Source: Halobacteria archaeon AArc-dxtr1 (GTDB lineage: Archaea > Halobacteriota > Halobacteria > Halobacteriales > Natrialbaceae). Taken from it: DNA of 64,000 nucleotides. Shown here piece by piece: positions 59,415 to 64,000 of this stretch. The notes under the pieces are model-generated. The model saw nothing but the letters and a program-made list of their open reading frames with translations. It ran no database searches and had not been told where the DNA came from. The DNA lies in contig JAOPJY010000002.1 of assembly GCA_025517425.1 (NCBI GenBank), positions 248,001 to 312,000 on the forward strand, written 5' to 3'. Numbering within the stretch: the stretch's first letter is position 1; each line of letters starts with the position of its first letter. The position numbers were made by a program, and so were the translations under genes.

Positions 59415-60773
59415 ATGACCGACGTAGCGGTTGAGCGGACAGAGACGGAACACATCGGCGTGAGGAGATACTTCTCGAAGCTTGGACCGACCTGGCTCGC
59501 GGGCGCGATCGCCGCGGGACCGGCGACGATGGCTGCGGTGATCACTGCCGGCGCGGTGTTCGGCTACGACATGCTGTGGGTCGTCATCCTCGCAGCGGTG
59601 CTGGGCGCGACCGCGCAGTACCTCTCGATGCGCCTGGGACTGCTCACCGAACAGGGAATCGTCGCCACCGTCGAGGAGCGTCTGGGCACGTTCTGGGCGT
59701 GGGTGCTGGTGATCGATACGGTACTCGCCTCGGGACTCGCCCAGATCGTGATCATGAAAACGGTCGCCGACGTCAGCGCGATGGCCACTGGGATCGACGC
59801 GCGAATCTGGGGCGTCCTGTGGGCGCTCGCCCTCGCGGTCGGGCTGGCCGGGGGCGGCTACTACATCGCCGAGCTCGGCGCGAAGCTCATCGTCTCGGCG
59901 GTGGTCATCGCCTTCATCGCTTCTGCGTTCATCGTCCCAACCGACGGAACGGCTGCGGTCTCGGGGCTCGCGCCGTCAATTCCGACCGACGCCGGTGCCG
60001 CGTTGATTATCGCAGGCGTGCTCGGCGGTGCCGTCCACATCACGCTCATCACGATGCAGACGTACACGATGCGGGCCCGCGGCTGGACCCGCAAGGAGTA
60101 CGACCTCGGGCTGTTCGACGTCGGTAGCTCGATGCTCGTCGCGTTCGGCCTCTTCAGCGTCGCGACGTTCATCGTCGCCGCCAGTGTGTTGCACACTCCC
60201 GAGATCTCCGGCGCGGAACTCGACGCTCTCGCCGCCGCCGACGCGCTCGGCCCACTGGCCGGCGAGTACGCCGCCGCGATCTTCATGATCGGACTGTGGG
60301 GCGCCGCGATTTCGACGCTCGGCGCAAACACCGTCGTCCCGCCGTACCTGATCGCCGACAAACTCGACTGGGAGCAAGACGTCTCTGACTCGCGGTTTCG
60401 CGCTGCCGTCGTCGCCGTCGCGCTGATCGGCGCCCTCGGCGCGTTCCTCGAGGGCGGATTCTTCCCGCTGCTGACGCTGATGCTCGCGTTCGGACTCGTC
60501 GGAACTCCGTTCGCACTCGTCATTGTGCTCTACTTGCTCAACGATTCGAAGACAGTGCCGGAGACGAACTCCTGGCTTGCGAACCTCGCCGCGATCGTCC
60601 TCATCGTCGTGACGACGGTACTCGCCGCCGACTTCGTCCGCGAAGAGGCGCCGGCCGCGACGAGTGAGTTTAGCTCGGCTGGCGTCGTGATCTTTGCCGT
60701 CGTGATGGGGATCGCGACCCTCGGGCTGATCGGGAAGTACGCTGGAGAGCAGGTCGGGTCGGGCGCGAGCTGA
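59415..60773 (+). CDS. NRAMP-like divalent metal transporter, atypical
   Basis: A 452-residue protein with about eleven membrane helices and the NRAMP order. The first-helix motif normally DPGN reads GPAT (in IAAGPATMAAVITAGAVFGY), and the sixth-helix MPH triplet is absent (GAVHITLITMQTYTMRARGW), so the classical transition-metal ligands Asp, Asn and Met are replaced. The rest (LRLGL-type MRLGLLTEQGIVATVEERLG and GANTVVPPYLIADKLDWEQD) supports the superfamily. It may move another ion, as in NRAMP-related magnesium transporters, or another solute. It starts at ATG 59415. Confidence 0.8.
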   Translation: MTDVAVERTETEHIGVRRYFSKLGPTWLAGAIAAGPATMAAVITAGAVFGYDMLWVVILAAVLGATAQYLSMRLGLLTEQGIVATVEERLGTFWAWVLVIDTVLASGLAQIVIMKTVADVSAMATGIDARIWGVLWALALAVGLAGGGYYIAELGAKLIVSAVVIAFIASAFIVPTDGTAAVSGLAPSIPTDAGAALIIAGVLGGAVHITLITMQTYTMRARGWTRKEYDLGLFDVGSSMLVAFGLFSVATFIVAASVLHTPEISGAELDALAAADALGPLAGEYAAAIFMIGLWGAAISTLGANTVVPPYLIADKLDWEQDVSDSRFRAAVVAVALIGALGAFLEGGFFPLLTLMLAFGLVGTPFALVIVLYLLNDSKTVPETNSWLANLAAIVLIVVTTVLAADFVREEAPAATSEFSSAGVVIFAVVMGIATLGLIGKYAGEQVGSGAS

Positions 60774-60892
60774 TAGACGGGTAACAGGCCGAATTTTACG
60801 CCGACAGTAGAAGCGCGGAACCGGACGGTTCGGCCGCGAAAGCGCCACCGGAGAGCGTTCGGTACGCAAGCGATCGACGAGTCCCAGGCGGC

Positions 60893-62287
60893 TCAGTCGT
60901 CGCTCGGCGTCGGCGCCGCCGTCTCCGTCGAATCAGTGCCGGGCGCGTCGAACAGTGGGCTCTGCTCACCGGGGACGAACGTGTTGAGGATGAGCGCCGA
61001 TAGCGCCGTGAGGATCACCGGCTCGCCGAAGAACGTCTCGGCCGCGCTCGGCAGCCCTTGAATCGCTTCGGGCGTGGTCGCGATACCGAGACCGAGGCCG
61101 AGGGAGGTCGCGACGATGACCATGTTCCGCCGGTCGAAGTCGGTGTGGAGGACGATCAGCCGGACGCCGCTGGCGGCGACCATCCCGGCCATCAGGATGA
61201 CCGCGCCGCCGAAGACCGCACTCGGGATCGTCGTCACGAGCGCGCCGACGACCGGGCTCAGCCCCAGCAGAGCGAGGATGCCGCCGGCGATCGCGACGAC
61301 GTGACGGCTCATCACGCCAGTGAAGCTGACGATCCCGACGTTCTGGGAGAACGAGGTCACGGGGAAGGCCGCGAAGATCGAGCCGAGCGAACTGGCGAAG
61401 CCGTCGGTGAAGAGGCCGCCTCGGACCTCCTTCTCGTCGGGAGAACGCCCCTCGGCGGCCGTGACGCCGGACATGTCGCCGACGGTCTCCATCGCGGAGA
61501 CCAGAAAGAGGAAGGCGAAGGTAACGATCGCGATCGGCTCGAACTCGACGCCAAAGCGCGTCGGCTCGGGGATCGCGAACCAGGCAGCCTCGCCGATCGG
61601 CGAGAAGTCGACGACGTCGACCCCGAACCCGAAGTCGAGCGCGATGGCGGCGGCGTAGCCGACGGCGATGGCTGCGAGGACGCTCAGCAGCCGGGTGGAT
61701 CCGCGGGTAAAGAGGTTGAGCGCGATGGCGACGCCGAGGACGAGGGCGGCCAGTCCGACGTTGTGGGTGGCGCCGAAGTCGGGCTCGCCGACGCCGCCAG
61801 CGGCGTACTCCATTCCGACTGGGATGAGGTAGAGGCCGATGATGACGACAACGAGGCCAGTGACGAGCGGCGGGAAGAAGGGTTTGATGCGTTCGAACTG
61901 CCAGCCGATGACGCCCTCGACGAGAAATCCGGTCACCAGGATCGCGCCGAAGACCGCAGCCATCCCGAAGTCGATGCCAATCGAGATGATCGCGCCGACG
62001 AACGTGAAGCTCGTCCCCATCACGAGGGGGAGCTTCGCGCCGATCGGTCCGATGGTATAGGCCTGAACGACGGTGGCGATACCCGAGAACAGCAACACCA
62101 TCTGGACGATGTAGGTGAGGTCAGGCCCCGAGAGCCCGACGTCGCCGGCGACGACGTACGCCACCGCCGTCGCCGGCACGATCATCACCGCGACGTGTTG
62201 GATCGCCAGCAGCACCGACTTCGGTAGGGGCGGTCTGTCGTCGAGTTCGTATTCGAGATCCATCCGTCCGTCCGCGTCGTTCGACAT
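60893..62287 (-). CDS. Nucleobase:cation symporter-2 (NCS2) purine/uracil permease
   Basis: A 464-residue transporter starting MSNDADGRMDLEYELDDRPP with about fourteen helices. The conserved NCS2 motifs are FLVSAMETVGDMSGVTAAEG (transport-site Glu/Asp in helix 8) and SFSQNVGIVSFTGVMSRHV, the Q-N-x-G-x-x-x-x-T signature. The adjoining gene encodes hypoxanthine phosphoribosyltransferase, so the substrate is probably xanthine or hypoxanthine. Start ATG 62287; the frame upstream to 62332 is not used. The promoter contains the perfect TTGCGAA inverted repeat (62303-62332). Confidence 0.93.
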   Translation of the reverse strand: MSNDADGRMDLEYELDDRPPLPKSVLLAIQHVAVMIVPATAVAYVVAGDVGLSGPDLTYIVQMVLLFSGIATVVQAYTIGPIGAKLPLVMGTSFTFVGAIISIGIDFGMAAVFGAILVTGFLVEGVIGWQFERIKPFFPPLVTGLVVVIIGLYLIPVGMEYAAGGVGEPDFGATHNVGLAALVLGVAIALNLFTRGSTRLLSVLAAIAVGYAAAIALDFGFGVDVVDFSPIGEAAWFAIPEPTRFGVEFEPIAIVTFAFLFLVSAMETVGDMSGVTAAEGRSPDEKEVRGGLFTDGFASSLGSIFAAFPVTSFSQNVGIVSFTGVMSRHVVAIAGGILALLGLSPVVGALVTTIPSAVFGGAVILMAGMVAASGVRLIVLHTDFDRRNMVIVATSLGLGLGIATTPEAIQGLPSAAETFFGEPVILTALSALILNTFVPGEQSPLFDAPGTDSTETAAPTPSDD

Positions 62288-62302
62288 TGTATGACCGCCA
62301 GG

Positions 62303-62332
62303 TTGCGAATCGGTCCACAAAAAGTTTCGCAA
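62303..62332 (-). promoter_or_regulatory. TTGCGAA inverted repeat bracketing the purine permease promoter
   Basis: TTGCGAA (62303-62309) and TTCGCAA (62326-62332) are exact complements with a 16-base gap. The gap contains an AT-rich ACTTTTTGTGG stretch on the minus strand, a likely TATA region about 30 bases before ATG 62287. The arrangement suits a dimeric purine-responsive regulator. Confidence 0.5.
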
Positions 62333-62407
62333 GTACGCTCATATCTCCACCCAAACATAGCAAAAATGTCCACGTTCGTGGATACACCCCTGGGCGAGAG
62401 CCGACGG

Positions 62408-62953
62408 TCAGTGGACCGTAACCTCGCCGTCTTCGACCGAGATATCGAGGAGGCTCGTCGCCTCGAACTTCGTGTCGTCGAGTGCCGACTCGCCCACCTT
62501 TCGCATCACGACGACGACGTCGACGATCTCGGCGCCGATGTCGTCTAAGGCGTCACAGATGGCCGCGAGCGTGCCGCCAGTCGAGAGCATGTCGTCAACG
62601 ATGACGACGCGGTCGCCCGCCTCAACGTCGTTAATGTACATCTCTGACTGAGAGTAGCCGGTCTGCTGGTGGAGCGAAACCTCGCCGTCGAGACCGTACG
62701 AGCGCTTGCGGATGACGACCAGTGGGATGTCTGTCTGTAAGGAGAGTGCGGTCGCCAGGTGGATTCCCATCGCCTCGGGGGCGACGATCTTGTCGACGTT
62801 CAGATCGGCGGTTTGCATGACCTCGACGACGACCTCCCGTAACAGTTCGGCGTCTAACATCGGGACGCCGTTGCTGATCGGGTGGACGAGGTACTCGTAC
62901 CCGTCCTTGTCGACGATCGGTGCGTCGTCTAACGACTCGATGAGCTTCTCCAT
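62408..62953 (-). CDS. hpt: Hypoxanthine/guanine phosphoribosyltransferase (archaeal Hpt)
   Basis: A 181-residue PRTase starting [20 protein letters not shown]. The PRPP-binding loop is [20 protein letters not shown]; the hood and base-binding regions ([40 protein letters not shown]) fit the archaeal hypoxanthine PRTase group rather than adenine PRTases. It converts purine bases plus PRPP to nucleotides, completing a salvage pair with the NCS2 permease, 120 bases downstream on the same strand. Start is ATG 62953. Confidence 0.92.
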   Translation of the reverse strand: MEKLIESLDDAPIVDKDGYEYLVHPISNGVPMLDAELLREVVVEVMQTADLNVDKIVAPEAMGIHLATALSLQTDIPLVVIRKRSYGLDGEVSLHQQTGYSQSEMYINDVEAGDRVVIVDDMLSTGGTLAAICDALDDIGAEIVDVVVVMRKVGESALDDTKFEATSLLDISVEDGEVTVH

Positions 62954-63013
62954 GCAGTGACTCGGGAAATGGCGGTGAAAAGCGGTTCGTTCTGATGAGA
63001 TGAGATGGCTCGA

Positions 63014-63880
63014 TTAGCGAACGGCCGAACTCGTCGCCTTCGAGAGCAGGTGGACAGCCACCGCGCCGAACGCCGCACCGATCGCGGCTAACACGGCGAC
63101 AGCGGGGACGACAGTGTTGAGCACGCCGTCGAAGGCGGTCACGTCGAGGACGGTCATCACGTCCTCGTCGACCATCATCGCTCGCGACGCGTCGACGCCG
63201 TAGGTGACGGGGTTAATCGCAGCGAAGCGCTGGATCCAGGTCGGGAGGACGTCAAGCGGTAGAAACGCACTCGAGAGAAAGAGGAGGGGGAACTGCAGCA
63301 GGTTGGCGCCGATGATCGTCGACTCCTGGTCTCTGGTTACGACCGCGAGGACGTTCGAGAACGCGATGAACCAGATCGAAAAGAGGATCGCGATCGCGAC
63401 GATGGCTACGACGCCGACGAGCCCGGTCGCGATCTCTGCGCCGAGCAGGACGCCGAGTCCGAGGATGATGACGACCTGGATCGCGATCCGGAACACCTCG
63501 GCGGCGGTCTTCCCGACGAAGACGGCCGTCCGATCCATCGGCGAGACGAGCACCTTCTCGAACATGCCGTTCTCGATGTCGTTGACGAGTCCGATCCCGG
63601 AGGTGACCGCCGAGGCCAGCGCGACCTGGATCGCGATCGCCGGTACGAGAAACGTCGTGTAGTCGACGCCCGGTAGGTCCTGGCTGACGGCGCCGCCGGC
63701 GACGTTGCCGAACACCTCCGTAAACAGCACGAGGAAGATGACGGGCTGGGCGAGCGAGACGAGCAACACGAACGGGTTGCGGACGGCTTTGAGGTTCCAG
63801 CGCTTGAAGTTGACCCAGGCATCGCCGGCGAACGTATTCGCGGTTCGGGCAACGTCCGACTCGGCGGTCTGGGGGCTCAC
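63014..63880 (-). CDS. ABC-2 type transporter permease
   Basis: A 288-residue ABC-2/DrrB-type permease starting at GTG 63880 (reads VSPQTAESDVARTANTF). Six membrane helices are visible; the conserved segment VNDIENGMFEKVLVSPMDRT precedes the third, and SAFLPLDVLPTWIQRFAAIN is the typical ABC-2 (T/S)-x-x-x-P-L motif. It overlaps the ATPase gene by four bases, so they form one exporter operon. Substrate is unknown; related pairs export drugs, polysaccharide or lipid-like compounds. Confidence 0.9.
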   Translation of the reverse strand: MSPQTAESDVARTANTFAGDAWVNFKRWNLKAVRNPFVLLVSLAQPVIFLVLFTEVFGNVAGGAVSQDLPGVDYTTFLVPAIAIQVALASAVTSGIGLVNDIENGMFEKVLVSPMDRTAVFVGKTAAEVFRIAIQVVIILGLGVLLGAEIATGLVGVVAIVAIAILFSIWFIAFSNVLAVVTRDQESTIIGANLLQFPLLFLSSAFLPLDVLPTWIQRFAAINPVTYGVDASRAMMVDEDVMTVLDVTAFDGVLNTVVPAVAVLAAIGAAFGAVAVHLLSKATSSAVR

Positions 63881-64000
63881 GGCGACACCTCCGCGAGGTC
63901 GGCGTCCTCGGCGTCGACGCGCTCGCCGGTGATCGCGAGGAAGACGTCGTCGAGCGTCGGCGCGCGGACGTTGAAGCCGGTGACAGTGATATCCGCGTCA
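63877..64000 (-). CDS. ABC transporter ATP-binding protein, C-terminal fragment
   Basis: The window's right edge cuts the gene; only the last 40 residues are visible, in frame and ending at the TGA overlapping the permease start. The sequence FNVRAPTLDDVFLAITGERV is the common C-terminal element of DrrA-type ATPases (a T-L-D/E-D-V-F-L-x-L-T-G motif). Walker motifs lie outside the window. Confidence 0.85.
   Translation of the reverse strand, partial: DADITVTGFNVRAPTLDDVFLAITGERVDAEDADLAEVSP

Noticed and set aside
1-64000. CRISPR arrays, rRNA, tRNA and transposase genes
   Set aside because: No regularly spaced repeats, T-loop-like tRNA sequences, rRNA-like blocks or DDE-type transposase frames were seen on either strand; a covariance-model scan would be needed to exclude an unusual tRNA.

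Overview
The window is chromosomal DNA from a halophilic archaeon (class Halobacteria). The supporting evidence is high GC, strongly acidic predicted proteins, TATA boxes sitting about 25-30 bases before start codons (many genes apparently leaderless), Tat-type lipoprotein signals, and clear archaeal genes (archaeal DnaG primase, eIF5A with a hypusination site, Ahb-type heme enzymes, Bat-type HTH regulators, DUF1102-like surface proteins). No rRNA, recognisable tRNA, CRISPR array or transposase was found. No gene-free stretch exceeds about 300 bases; the longest (45886-46150) carries several hairpins.

Layout. 1-4060: fragment of a pseudo-receiver signalling protein, an ABC-2 exporter, a DUF7124 protein and an FAD/NAD oxidoreductase. 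4181-10054: DUF6149, an MFS transporter, homoserine kinase, PdxS (vitamin B6), DUF1405 and small unknowns. 10162-20690: valyl-tRNA synthetase, an MMPL/RND exporter, a DUF4097-like Tat lipoprotein, a winged-helix regulator overlapping two DUF7521 membrane genes, and a sensor-domain membrane protein. 20851-30044: a CARF-like HFX_2341-family regulator, a sodium:solute symporter with its DUF3311 partner and a leftover tail of a second symporter copy, a membrane-bound winged-helix protein broken by a one-base shift in a C8 run, DnaG, MgtE and DUF92. 30283-34771: a LOV-domain histidine kinase and two cis-prenyltransferase homologues, one lacking the catalytic motif.

34878-42858: a heme operon (fused siroheme decarboxylase, SirC, HemA), LWR-salt, HAD and Bat-type genes, Hsp20 and a UbiB-type kinase. 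43059-50129: an asparagine-synthase-like protein without the usual glutaminase cysteine, followed by an enolase-superfamily protein; an eIF5A-agmatinase operon; a phosphoribosyltransferase, an NNRD-like kinase-fold protein and a methyltransferase. 50230-55184: YchF GTPase, an AT-rich islet with a small lipoprotein, a membrane-fused spermidine-synthase-like protein and a VOC protein. 55326-58258: three secreted proteins, one made of 22/44-residue solenoid-like repeats. 58496-64000: PhyH dioxygenase, an atypical NRAMP, an NCS2 purine permease with hypoxanthine phosphoribosyltransferase, and part of an ABC-2 exporter.

Functional groupings with the strongest sequence support are the heme operon, the purine salvage pair, the eIF5A/agmatinase pair (in haloarchaea agmatine is linked to deoxyhypusine formation) and the split cis-prenyltransferase pair. 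Several promoters (32034, 55326, 58258, 62287) are bracketed or preceded by perfect inverted repeats that look like operators. All assignments come from reading motifs and translated sequence by eye; no database search was possible.
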